Below are positions 1-8,016 of a stretch of DNA of 64,000 nt, piece by piece; within the stretch, counting starts at the first letter, position 1; the number at the start of each line of letters is the position of its first letter. Source of the DNA: an uncultured Erwinia sp. (GTDB taxonomy: Bacteria > Pseudomonadota > Gammaproteobacteria > Enterobacterales > Enterobacteriaceae); contig CAMIKG010000005.1 of assembly GCA_946221915.1 (NCBI GenBank), forward strand, positions 94,517 to 158,516. The letters are read 5' to 3'. The translations under genes were made by a program, and so were the position numbers. Under the pieces are notes generated by a model. It was not told the DNA's origin and did not search any database. It worked only from the letters and a program-made list of their open reading frames with translations.

Positions 1-6
1 CCAATC

Positions 7-20
7 TGAGAAAATTCCTA
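7..20 (+). promoter_or_regulatory. Candidate RcsAB box
   Basis: TGAGAAAATTCCTA matches 13 of 14 positions of the degenerate Erwinia RcsAB consensus TRVGAAWAWTSYGR as I recall it. RcsA/RcsB activate EPS operons of this kind in Erwinia, Pantoea and E. coli. It lies about 890 bases upstream of wza and 440 upstream of the JUMPstart, farther than usual, so the promoter must lie well upstream or the box serves by distance. The match is seen directly; function is inferred. Confidence 0.5.
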
Positions 21-252
21 AAACAAAATCATTTCAGCGCTCTGTAAGATGTTTGTCACTTTATGAGGCATGGAATTTGTATGGGTTTTTGATCGTTTTT
101 TATATCGCCTGGCGATCTTTTATGGTTGAAATTAGAGCAAATAAAGATTTGAATCGCATAAATATTATTATCAACACGGATTTTTCTGGAAATTTTAGCT
201 CGCCAGGGTTTATTTATCTTGTTGAAAAATAAGTTTAAATTATTAATTGTGT

Positions 253-266
253 TAGTCTTATTCTGA
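253..266 (+). promoter_or_regulatory. Weak second RcsAB-like site
   Basis: TAGTCTTATTCTGA fits the right half of the RcsAB consensus (WAWTSYGR) completely but has three mismatches in the left half, 11 of 14 overall. It is nearer to the JUMPstart than the stronger site at 7-20. In AT-rich DNA this could arise by chance. Confidence 0.22.
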
Positions 267-460
267 AAGTGTCAGCAATCGGCTTACTGAAGCTTGTAAC
301 TAACAATCAATAGTATAAAAATCTGCTTATAACATATGAAAACAGCCACAGATTACCTGTTAGCAGCGTGACATTGGCAGACAGTAAAAAGATAAGTGAG
401 TCTCTTTTATTCTCCTGCTCATTTATCATTCACCCACAAATAGCATCGTCCGGTATTTAA

Positions 461-497
461 CAGCATTGGTAGCTGCAAGCCAGGGGCGGTAGCGTGC
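461..497 (+). promoter_or_regulatory. JUMPstart element with ops (RfaH recruitment)
   Basis: The stretch contains TGGTAGCTGCAAGC followed by CAGGGGCGGTAGCGTG, the classical JUMPstart arrangement. The ops core GGCGGTAGCGTG is exact at 485-496. ops in the nontemplate strand pauses RNA polymerase and recruits RfaH, which suppresses termination across long polysaccharide operons. It sits about 415 bases upstream of wza, so the whole EPS operon is predicted to be RfaH-dependent. A second copy is at 17529-17564. Confidence 0.93.
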
Positions 498-910
498 TTA
501 AAAACGATGTTTAATTGCAATTAACTGCCGTCAACTGAAAAAGTGTCAGCTTTGTCTTTTTAAGATTAATGCCATACGCAGAGATGGCACTGATCCCTCA
601 GGATCAACCCTGCAATCCTCTACTCCTGTTATATGACAAACAATAATCAGTAAATTCGGACAGTTACGCCTTGTCGGCAGCATGTGGGTTGCTACACTTC
701 TTCTCGTCTGGCATGCGAAACGTGCGAAAGTTCCTGAAGAACTGCCGTAAGCAGCATCTCAATTTTGCACAATTTCGAATTCGGGGATCTCAATCTGATG
801 ATGGAACAAAACAAATTGGAATAAGGCTGAACGTGGGTGTCCTTCGATTCACGTACGCTTTGCGGCGTATGGCCGCTTAAGACAATAATCAGCAATAGCG
901 ATGATAATCA

Positions 911-2041
911 ATGATGAAATCAAAACACAAATTGGCGCCCTTGCTGGTGTCGATAACACTTATCAGTGGCTGTACCGTTGTGCCAGGCCAAAACATTTCA
1001 ACCAGCGGTAAGGACGTTATTAAACAGCAAGATGCTAATTACGATATCGATAAATTGGTTAATGTTTATCCAATGACGCCAATGCTGATTGAGCAGATGC
1101 GCCGTAAGCCCTATGTTGCGCGGCCTAATCTGGCGCTTGATCAGGAGCTGGCCAGCTATGAATATCGCATTGGTATTGGTGATGTGCTGAGCGTCACTGT
1201 ATGGGATCATCCGGAGTTGACGACACCAGCAGGTCAGTATCGTAGCGCCAGTGACACCGGCAACTGGGTACACACTGACGGGACGATTTTCTATCCATAC
1301 ATTGGTAAAGTGCGTGTCGCGGGTAAAACTATCCAGCAAGTGCGTGATGAGCTGCAAAGCCGTCTGGCACAGTATATTGAAAGTCCACAGGTCGATGTAA
1401 ATATCGCAGCTTTCCGTTCACAAAAGGTCTATGTGACAGGCGAGGTTGGCACTTCAGGCAAGCAGGCCATTACCAATATCCCTCTGACTGTACTTGATGC
1501 CGTAAACAGTGCTGGTGGGCTTAGTGCGGACGCTGACTGGCGTAATGTGATATTAACGCACAATGGTCGTGAGCAGCGCATCTCCTTGCAGGCGTTGATG
1601 CAGAATGGCGACCTGACACAAAACCGACTGATGTATCCAGGCGACATCCTTTATATACCGCGTAATGATGACCTGAAAGTGTTTGTGATGGGTGAAGTCA
1701 CCAGTCAGAAAACACTCAAGATGGATCGCAGCGGTATGACTCTTACCGAAGCATTGGGTAATGCTGAAGGCCTGAAGCAGGATGAATCTAACGCTACCGG
1801 CGTCTTTGTTATTCGTCCGAACCGCCAGGCTGGCGGAAAAATCGCCAACATTTATCAGCTTGATACCTCTGATGCAACGGCAATGGTGTTAGGTACCGAT
1901 TTCCAGCTGGAGCCATATGACATCGTCTATGTAACGGCGACACCACTGACTCGCTGGAATCGCGTCATCAACCAACTGCTGCCAACCATCAACAGCGTCC
2001 GTTATGGTGTGGATACCGTACACGACATCAAAAACTGGTAA
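911..2041 (+). CDS. wza: Wza/AmsH outer-membrane polysaccharide export lipoprotein
   Basis: Outer-membrane auxiliary protein forming the octameric channel through which EPS leaves the cell. The 376-residue protein begins with a lipoprotein signal ending in the lipobox LISGC (Cys about residue 21), followed by a poly_export domain (about residues 80-170) and SLBB repeats. The length is normal for Wza (about 379 residues). A second ATG directly follows the first, so the start could be three bases later. wzb starts five bases after the stop, indicating one transcript, and the ops element upstream predicts RfaH control. Confidence 0.97.
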   Translation: MMKSKHKLAPLLVSITLISGCTVVPGQNISTSGKDVIKQQDANYDIDKLVNVYPMTPMLIEQMRRKPYVARPNLALDQELASYEYRIGIGDVLSVTVWDHPELTTPAGQYRSASDTGNWVHTDGTIFYPYIGKVRVAGKTIQQVRDELQSRLAQYIESPQVDVNIAAFRSQKVYVTGEVGTSGKQAITNIPLTVLDAVNSAGGLSADADWRNVILTHNGREQRISLQALMQNGDLTQNRLMYPGDILYIPRNDDLKVFVMGEVTSQKTLKMDRSGMTLTEALGNAEGLKQDESNATGVFVIRPNRQAGGKIANIYQLDTSDATAMVLGTDFQLEPYDIVYVTATPLTRWNRVINQLLPTINSVRYGVDTVHDIKNW

Positions 2042-2046
2042 TAGCT

Positions 2047-2481
2047 ATGTTTAACTCAGTGCTTATTGTCTGTATTGGCAACATTTGCCGCTCTCCAACA
2101 GGAGAGCGGTTGTTAAAGATGTATTGCCCACAGCTCAAGATAAAATCAGCAGGTTTAGGCGCCTTAGTTGGACATGAAGCGGATGAAAATGCCCGACTGG
2201 TAGCCAGCAAACGTGACGTTTCTCTGGATAACCATCAGGCAAGGCAAATTACCGCAGAGATGTGCCGTCGTTACGACCTGATTTTGGTGATGGAAAAGCA
2301 ACACATTAACGACATCACCAAACTTGCGCCTGAAGTCAGAGGCAAGACCATGCTTTTTGGACACTGGGCTGGGCAAAGAGAGATTCCTGATCCTTATCGT
2401 AAGAGTCTGGAAGCTTTTGAATCTGTCTATAGTTTGCTGGACGACGCCGCTCAGAAATGGGCTAATGCACTTAACCGATAA
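2047..2481 (+). CDS. wzb: Wzb/AmsI low-molecular-weight protein-tyrosine phosphatase
   Basis: Cytoplasmic phosphatase that dephosphorylates the Tyr-rich tail of Wzc; cycling of Wzc phosphorylation is needed for high-molecular-weight EPS. The 144-residue protein carries the P-loop CxxxxxR as CIGNICRS, with catalytic Cys9 and Arg15 near the N terminus, and the general-acid Asp in the DPY motif near residue 115. Length and motifs are typical. It lies between wza and wzc in the conserved wza-wzb-wzc order with short spacers. Confidence 0.97.
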   Translation: MFNSVLIVCIGNICRSPTGERLLKMYCPQLKIKSAGLGALVGHEADENARLVASKRDVSLDNHQARQITAEMCRRYDLILVMEKQHINDITKLAPEVRGKTMLFGHWAGQREIPDPYRKSLEAFESVYSLLDDAAQKWANALNR

Positions 2482-2493
2482 TCAGGCACAATA

Positions 2494-4674
2494 ATGGTAG
2501 ATAACAAATCGATTAATGCTCAAAAAAACGCGGACGCCAAAGATGAAATCGATGTTGGGCGTTTATACGGCGCTTTACTTGATCATCGCTGGCTGATTGT
2601 AGGAATCACCGTATTTTTTACCCTGCTGGGCGTCGTTTATTCAATGTTCGCTACGCCAATTTACAGCGCCAACTCACTGGTACAGGTGGAAAACAGCCCG
2701 GGTAATTTGGTGGTTAGCCAAATGTCGAACCTGATCCCCGACGCCAAGCCTGAATCCAACGCGGAGATAGAATTAATTCAGTCGCGACTGGTCTTAGGTA
2801 AAACGATTGAGGATTTGAGCTTAGATACGCTGGTAACGCCAAAATACTTCCCGGTATTAGGGGAGGGGTGGGCGCGCCTGACAGGAGCAGAAGAACCTGA
2901 AGCTGCCGTCTCGCGGGTAAAAGTACCTGCTGAGCTGATGGGTAAAAAGCTGACGCTTGAGATTGGCGAAAGTAAAGACTTTACGCTCTCCTACGACGGT
3001 GACGAACTGGTAAAAGGTAAAATTGGTGAGGTGGCCAGCAAAGGCGAGGTTTCCATCCTGGTGAGTGATACCAGTGCGGAACCGGGTACCAAATTTTACG
3101 TACAAAAAAATCCCTACCTGGCGACTTATAATTATCTGCTCGGTAATTTAGTGGTTGAAGACAAGGGTAAAGACTCTGGTGTATTAACGCTGACCCTAAG
3201 CGGTCCGGATCCTGAGTTAACGCAGAAAACTCTACAAGCCATCACTAATAACTATTTCCTGCAGAATGTGCAGCGCAAATCGGAAGAAGCGCAAAAAAGT
3301 TTAGATTTTATCAGCAAACAGCTGCCGGATGTACGAGCGAAGCTGGATGAGGCTGAAAACAAACTTAATGCATTCCGTCAACAGAATGATTCAGTTGATT
3401 TGTCGCTGGAAGCGAAATCGATGCTGGATACCATGGTTAACGTGGATCAGCAGCTCAATGAGTTAACCTTCCGCGAAGCTGAAATCTCCAAGCTGTATAC
3501 CAAATCGCACCCGGCCTACCGCACGCTGCTGGAAAAACGCCAGACGCTGCTGGACGAGAAGAAAACGCTCGAAGGCAAAGTGACCGGACTGCCGAAAACG
3601 CAGCAGGAAATTATTCGTCTGACGCGTGATGTCGATGCCGGCCAGGCCGTGTTTATGCAGTTGCTGAACAAACAGCAAGAGCTGAGCATCAACAAAGCCA
3701 GTACAGTAGGTAATGTCCGTATCGTTGACCCAGCGATGGTGGAATACAAACCTATCGCGCCCAAAGCGCCGATTATCATTATGATATCCTTTATTGTCGG
3801 CCTGATTATTTCAGTGATCTATGTGCTGATGAAAACGATTCTGGTACGCGGCGTCGAGAGCCCGGAGCAGTTGGAAAACAGCGGCATCAACGTTTACGCC
3901 AGTATTCCGCTTTCCGAATGGCAACAGCAGAAAGACCGACAGCTTTATCAACTGGCGAAAAGCGGCGGCAAAATCATCACCTCGCGTTCAGCTGAACTGC
4001 TGGCGGTTTCGAATCCTGCAGACCTGGCCGTTGAAGCTATCCGTAGCCTGCGCACCACCATGCACTTCGCCATGCTGGATGCCAAAAACAATGTGGTGAT
4101 GATTTCGGGCACCAGCCCTGGCATCGGTAAAACCTTTGTCAGCTCCAACCTGGCGACGGTAGTGGCTCAGTCTGGCCAGCGCGTATTGTTCATCGACTGC
4201 GATATGCGTAAAGGTTATGCGCACGAGCTGTTTAAGTGTGACAACAAACGCGGCGTGTCCGAGCTGCTGTCTGACCGTGCTGATCTGCAGCAGGTGATTC
4301 AGAAAACCGGCATTGAAAACCTCGACTTCGTGTCGCGTGGTCAGGTGCCGCCTAACCCGTCAGAGTTGCTGATGAGTAAGCGTTTCACCACATTGCTGGA
4401 TGAACTGCAGAAACAGTACGACATTGTAATTGTGGATACGCCGCCGATTCTGGCTGTGACCGACCCGGCTATTATCGGTATGCACGCGGGCACGACGCTG
4501 GTGGTAGCGGGCTTCGAGAAGAGCACGGTGAAAGAAGTTGAAGTGAGTATCCGTCGCTTCGAGCAGAATGGCATCGAAGTGAAGGGCGCGATCCTCAACC
4601 TGGTGTTGAAGAAAGCCGCCGGCTATTACGGCTATGGCTACTATCACTACAAATACGAGTCTACCGCGAAGTAA
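2494..4674 (+). CDS. wzc: Wzc/AmsA polysaccharide co-polymerase and BY-kinase
   Basis: Inner-membrane tyrosine autokinase that controls EPS chain length and couples polymerisation to Wza. In order: an N-terminal membrane segment after about residue 30, a large periplasmic Wzz-type domain with coiled coil, a second membrane segment near residue 430, then the cytoplasmic kinase. Walker A GTSPGIGKT starts near residue 539 and Walker A' (VLFIDCDMRKG) follows. The protein ends in a Tyr-rich tail (YYGYGYYHYKYESTAK), the autophosphorylation cluster removed by Wzb. The 726-residue length matches the family. A GC-rich hairpin follows the stop. Confidence 0.97.
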   Translation: MVDNKSINAQKNADAKDEIDVGRLYGALLDHRWLIVGITVFFTLLGVVYSMFATPIYSANSLVQVENSPGNLVVSQMSNLIPDAKPESNAEIELIQSRLVLGKTIEDLSLDTLVTPKYFPVLGEGWARLTGAEEPEAAVSRVKVPAELMGKKLTLEIGESKDFTLSYDGDELVKGKIGEVASKGEVSILVSDTSAEPGTKFYVQKNPYLATYNYLLGNLVVEDKGKDSGVLTLTLSGPDPELTQKTLQAITNNYFLQNVQRKSEEAQKSLDFISKQLPDVRAKLDEAENKLNAFRQQNDSVDLSLEAKSMLDTMVNVDQQLNELTFREAEISKLYTKSHPAYRTLLEKRQTLLDEKKTLEGKVTGLPKTQQEIIRLTRDVDAGQAVFMQLLNKQQELSINKASTVGNVRIVDPAMVEYKPIAPKAPIIIMISFIVGLIISVIYVLMKTILVRGVESPEQLENSGINVYASIPLSEWQQQKDRQLYQLAKSGGKIITSRSAELLAVSNPADLAVEAIRSLRTTMHFAMLDAKNNVVMISGTSPGIGKTFVSSNLATVVAQSGQRVLFIDCDMRKGYAHELFKCDNKRGVSELLSDRADLQQVIQKTGIENLDFVSRGQVPPNPSELLMSKRFTTLLDELQKQYDIVIVDTPPILAVTDPAIIGMHAGTTLVVAGFEKSTVKEVEVSIRRFEQNGIEVKGAILNLVLKKAAGYYGYGYYHYKYESTAK

Positions 4675-4690
4675 TTATATTACCCCTCTG

Positions 4691-4717
4691 TGCGGCCAGC
4701 CCTGGCGGCTGGCCGCA
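4691..4717 (+). other. Strong hairpin between wzc and the glycosyltransferase genes
   Basis: TGCGGCCAGCC and GGCTGGCCGCA form a perfect 11-bp GC-rich stem with a 5-base loop (CTGGC). No T-run follows, so it is not a standard intrinsic terminator. In E. coli group 1 capsule operons a stem-loop just after wzc lowers transcription of the downstream assembly genes; this hairpin is in the same place. It could attenuate transcription or protect the upstream mRNA end. Confidence 0.7.
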
Positions 4718-4752
4718 ATGCGGTCTTATCATGCCATGAGTGAGAAATATTA

Positions 4753-5661
4753 ATGAGTAATGTATCCACTCCGCTAATTAGCGTAGTTATCCCCACTTTC
4801 AATCGTGCGGATATCATCCTGAAAACGTTATCCAGCGTATTGAACCAAACATACCGTAATATTGAAGTGTTCGTAGTGGATGATGCTTCAACTGATAACA
4901 CCGCTGAAGTCATGGCGACCGTCAGCGATCCGCGTGTGCAGTTTGTCTCTCTGCCAAATAACACTGGCGGCACCCGCCCGCGTAATGAAGGAATTGAACG
5001 CAGCACGGGCGAATTTATTGCTTTGCTGGATTCCGATGATGAATGGCTGCCGAACAAACTTGAGCGTCAGTATCATTATTTACAAGCGCAGCAGGGCAGG
5101 GCGCGCGTCTGTATGACGGCAAAAATCAACAAGCGTCCGGAAGGCGGACATGTGCGACGTAATAAGTCCTTGCACGGATATTCGTCAATTATGGAATACC
5201 TGCTGCTGGGCAATGACTTTCAGACCAGTACGCTGTTGCTGGATGCCGATATAGCTAAAGCAACAGGATTTGATCCACAACTGCGTAAACATCAGGACTG
5301 GGACTTCGCACTACGGCTTGAAGAAAGGCATGCACAGTTTTTCTACTTTGATGAACCGTTGACTATATATGACGACTCTGACTCAGTTGCGCGTATTTCT
5401 TCTGATGGTAAACGCGAAAAATCGCTGATCTGGCTGGAAAACATTAGAAGCCGTGTGCCTGGCCACATTTATTATGGTTTTTACGCCAAGATTATTGCTG
5501 ACAGCTATCTGCTCTCAGCCAATAAAAAAAAGGGCATGATCATTTACTTAAAACTAGTTTTTAGTAGAAAAATTAAAGTTTCACATTTTTTTGCAATGAT
5601 GAATGAACGTGTTAAGAAGTTAACATCGATAATGGTCAAAAAGGTTACGGCAGGGAATTGA
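4753..5661 (+). CDS. GT2 family glycosyltransferase (EPS repeat unit)
   Basis: Predicted cytoplasmic GT-A glycosyltransferase adding one sugar to the undecaprenyl-linked EPS repeat. The N terminus PLISVVIPTFNRAD is the family 2 signature, the nucleotide-binding Asp pair lies in VVDDASTD (about residues 40-47), and the metal-binding DSDDEW is near residue 97. The 302-residue size fits WcaA/AmsB-like enzymes, the usual occupants after wzc. Donor and linkage cannot be read from the sequence. From about 5500 the base composition becomes AT-rich, continuing into the Wzy gene. Confidence 0.85.
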   Translation: MSNVSTPLISVVIPTFNRADIILKTLSSVLNQTYRNIEVFVVDDASTDNTAEVMATVSDPRVQFVSLPNNTGGTRPRNEGIERSTGEFIALLDSDDEWLPNKLERQYHYLQAQQGRARVCMTAKINKRPEGGHVRRNKSLHGYSSIMEYLLLGNDFQTSTLLLDADIAKATGFDPQLRKHQDWDFALRLEERHAQFFYFDEPLTIYDDSDSVARISSDGKREKSLIWLENIRSRVPGHIYYGFYAKIIADSYLLSANKKKGMIIYLKLVFSRKIKVSHFFAMMNERVKKLTSIMVKKVTAGN

Positions 5662-5691
5662 TACTGCGATTATTGACATGGCGAGAAAAAA

Positions 5692-6786
5692 ATGAAATTT
5701 GTATCTCTTAAAATCGGATTGAGGAAAGATCGTTATCTTTATTTCGATTCACATGTGACCTTGATGCTTTTTTTGCTGATGTTGATGATGATGATTGGGG
5801 TGGCGATGGTAAAAGAATCGGTCATGCAGCCCTACTTTTTCTCTGATCAGATAACGATTTTCAATATCATGAAGACTACATATGGATTTGGTGTGGGGAA
5901 TTCATATGGTAGTACTGCTTACTTATATAAGTTACTGGGGTTTGAACAAAGTTCCATTGTATTTGCATTGATATCTTCGATTATTATTATCAGCGTTTAT
6001 ACTTTTATCTTTATTAAAGTAAGAGGTGGTTCACTTAATCTGATAGATTTAGGTGTGTTCCTATTCTTTTGCTTCTCTTCAATGATTAATCTCACCTGGC
6101 AAAGCAAAGATTTCATTGTCTTTCTTATGGTGATGCCGCTAATGTTGGTTTTTTTTCATCGAAGTGTTGGGCTGATTGCGTTTACCATTTTTGCCGTGTT
6201 TTACGCCTACTATTTCAGAACATACTGGTTTTTATTCCTGCTGGAGTTCTACGGCTTATTATTCATGGCGCGCTTTATACATCATGCAAAATGGGTATTT
6301 TTTCTCTGCTTATTAACATTGCTGGTGCTAGCGATTGGATTTCAGTATGGGCTTGGTGTTGATGTCGACTCATTCCGTACATCGGTAAATGAACACCGGC
6401 TTGATAATTCAGGGGATGGCAGTAATACGTTGATTACACCATGGGTAGGAGCTGGTAATCCATTTTTTGGCTGGATAAATGTTAGTGTTACATGGGTAAC
6501 ATTTTTCATCCCATTTCCATTAATATTAATGTTATCGCCCTATTACGTCATAATTTCTTTTTTTATTATCGTGATGTATCATCGTATATGGAAAACGCTG
6601 CATTACGCGCTGTTAACCAGAACTAACCCAGTATTGACGATTTTTTCTCTGTTCATTATTTCTTTTACAGTGGTGCAAAGTATATTTGAGCCTGATTATG
6701 GGAGTTATCTTCGTCACCTGGCGCCATTTTACCCATTGATGTTTTATGTTTATTTAAATTATGGGAAATTCAAAAAGGAAGATTAA
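5692..6786 (+). CDS. wzy: Wzy-type EPS repeat-unit polymerase
   Basis: A 364-residue integral membrane protein with about ten hydrophobic segments and a larger polar loop near residues 225-260, the usual topology of Wzy polymerases, which join lipid-linked repeats at the periplasmic face. Family sequence identity is low, so the call rests on topology, length and context between the transferases of a Wzx/Wzy locus (the AmsC position). It is clearly more AT-rich than wza-wzc and wcaJ, as expected for a repeat-specific, horizontally exchanged gene. The next gene starts at the base after its stop. Confidence 0.75.
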   Translation: MKFVSLKIGLRKDRYLYFDSHVTLMLFLLMLMMMIGVAMVKESVMQPYFFSDQITIFNIMKTTYGFGVGNSYGSTAYLYKLLGFEQSSIVFALISSIIIISVYTFIFIKVRGGSLNLIDLGVFLFFCFSSMINLTWQSKDFIVFLMVMPLMLVFFHRSVGLIAFTIFAVFYAYYFRTYWFLFLLEFYGLLFMARFIHHAKWVFFLCLLTLLVLAIGFQYGLGVDVDSFRTSVNEHRLDNSGDGSNTLITPWVGAGNPFFGWINVSVTWVTFFIPFPLILMLSPYYVIISFFIIVMYHRIWKTLHYALLTRTNPVLTIFSLFIISFTVVQSIFEPDYGSYLRHLAPFYPLMFYVYLNYGKFKKED

Positions 6787-7869
6787 ATGAAAATCCTTCA
6801 TGCTGCAGAAACAATTAAAGGCGGGGTGGCGACGGTTCTGAAGCAGCTTGTTGCAGCACAACAGAGTGAAAAAAATCTGTATCAACTTCAATGCCTGATA
6901 CCTGAAGATCAGGCAGCCGAACTTGATACCGCAGAAGAAGAAAATGTCGTTAAATGGAAGCGAAACGGGCGTTCAGTTAGCGCTTTATTCTCTTTCAGTA
7001 TAGCCTTTTGCAAAGCGATATTAAAATTCCGTCCTGATGTTGTTCATTTACATAGTTCATTTGCTGGTGTGATTGGTCGGGCCTGCCTTATTTTGCTATG
7101 GCCGTTTGTCAGACCGAAAGTCATCTATTGCCCGCATGCATTTAGTTTTTTAATGGAAACCAGCGGCAGTAAAAAACGGATTTACGCTCTGATAGAAAAA
7201 GCCTTGCTGCCGATGACTGATGCAATAGTTTGCGTCAGCGATTATGAGGCGGAACAGGCCAAATTAAGCGGCATCAGTGCGAATAAACTGTTTGTGGTCC
7301 ATAACGGCGTACCAGAAAAAGCGCAGAAAGATATCAGTGAAAAATCTGCGGGCGCGCCGATTGATTTGCTGTTTGTTGGCCGTTTCGATTTTCAGAAAGG
7401 CTACGATGTTCTTGTCAGCGCCATGAAAAAAGTGCCACGGGAACTGATTCGCCTGACCGTAATAGGGGATGCCGTGCATGGCACGGAAAAAATTGAGCAT
7501 TTGCCGGACGCGACCTATACCGGCTGGCTGAAAGCGGCGCAGATGGAACACTATTTTCGCCAGGCTGATGCGCTGGTCATTCCCAGCCGCTGGGAAGGTT
7601 TCGCCATGGTGCCGCTGGAAGCCATGAGTTATTCATTACCGATTATCGCGAGTGACGCTACCTCACTTCCTGAAGTGGTGAAACATCAGGAAACGGGTTT
7701 TTTGTTTAAAAATGGCAGCGTTGATTCGCTGGTACAAATTCTTAACGGCCTAAAGGACTACAATCTCAACGAGATGGGAATAAAGGGGAATGCCTTTTTC
7801 AGCAACAACTTTACCTCCCAGGCCATGATTGAAAAAACGCATGCGCTCTATGCGACAATAACAAAATAA
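6787..7869 (+). CDS. GT4 family glycosyltransferase (AmsD-like)
   Basis: Predicted GT-B retaining glycosyltransferase of the EPS repeat. The N terminus MKILHAAETIKGGVATVL has the GT4 glycine-rich acceptor loop. The C-terminal half has the sugar-nucleotide signature LLFVGRFDFQKGYDVL and the E-x7-E type motif in PSRWEGFAMVPLEAMSYSLP. At 360 residues it resembles AmsD of amylovoran clusters, by recall. The ATG directly abuts the stop of the polymerase gene, implying translational coupling. The donor is unknown; galactose or glucuronate would fit a cluster that carries only galF and galE for sugar supply. Confidence 0.85.
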   Translation: MKILHAAETIKGGVATVLKQLVAAQQSEKNLYQLQCLIPEDQAAELDTAEEENVVKWKRNGRSVSALFSFSIAFCKAILKFRPDVVHLHSSFAGVIGRACLILLWPFVRPKVIYCPHAFSFLMETSGSKKRIYALIEKALLPMTDAIVCVSDYEAEQAKLSGISANKLFVVHNGVPEKAQKDISEKSAGAPIDLLFVGRFDFQKGYDVLVSAMKKVPRELIRLTVIGDAVHGTEKIEHLPDATYTGWLKAAQMEHYFRQADALVIPSRWEGFAMVPLEAMSYSLPIIASDATSLPEVVKHQETGFLFKNGSVDSLVQILNGLKDYNLNEMGIKGNAFFSNNFTSQAMIEKTHALYATITK

Positions 7870-8016
7870 TTGAATGGCGATTTACGCATAATCCTAAATA
7901 AATCGTGGCGCAGAAAGGCTAACATGTCTGCAATACGAAAAAAATGGATGCGTGCAACTTACAGAGAGGTTCAAATCGTGTCTTCAATATTACATGAATT
8001 GGGCAGGAAAGAAAAA

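Larger units (their letters stand above)
1..910 (+). other. Long promoter/leader region of the EPS operon
   Basis: No convincing gene lies in these 910 bases upstream of wza. A 69-codon open frame at 671-880 has no ribosome binding site or recognisable product, so I do not call it. The stretch holds a candidate RcsAB box at 7-20, a weaker one at 253-266, a JUMPstart/ops element at 461-497, and small hairpins at 591-606 and 862-876. A possible -35 (TTGTCA, 53-58) has only a poor -10 after it, so the start site is uncertain. Roughly 410 bases between ops and wza remain unexplained. Long leaders are known upstream of amsG and group 1 capsule operons. Confidence 0.6.

Noticed and set aside
671..880. 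A 69-codon open frame in the wza leader
   Set aside because: No ribosome binding site, no recognisable motif, and it lies in a region where long untranslated leaders are normal.
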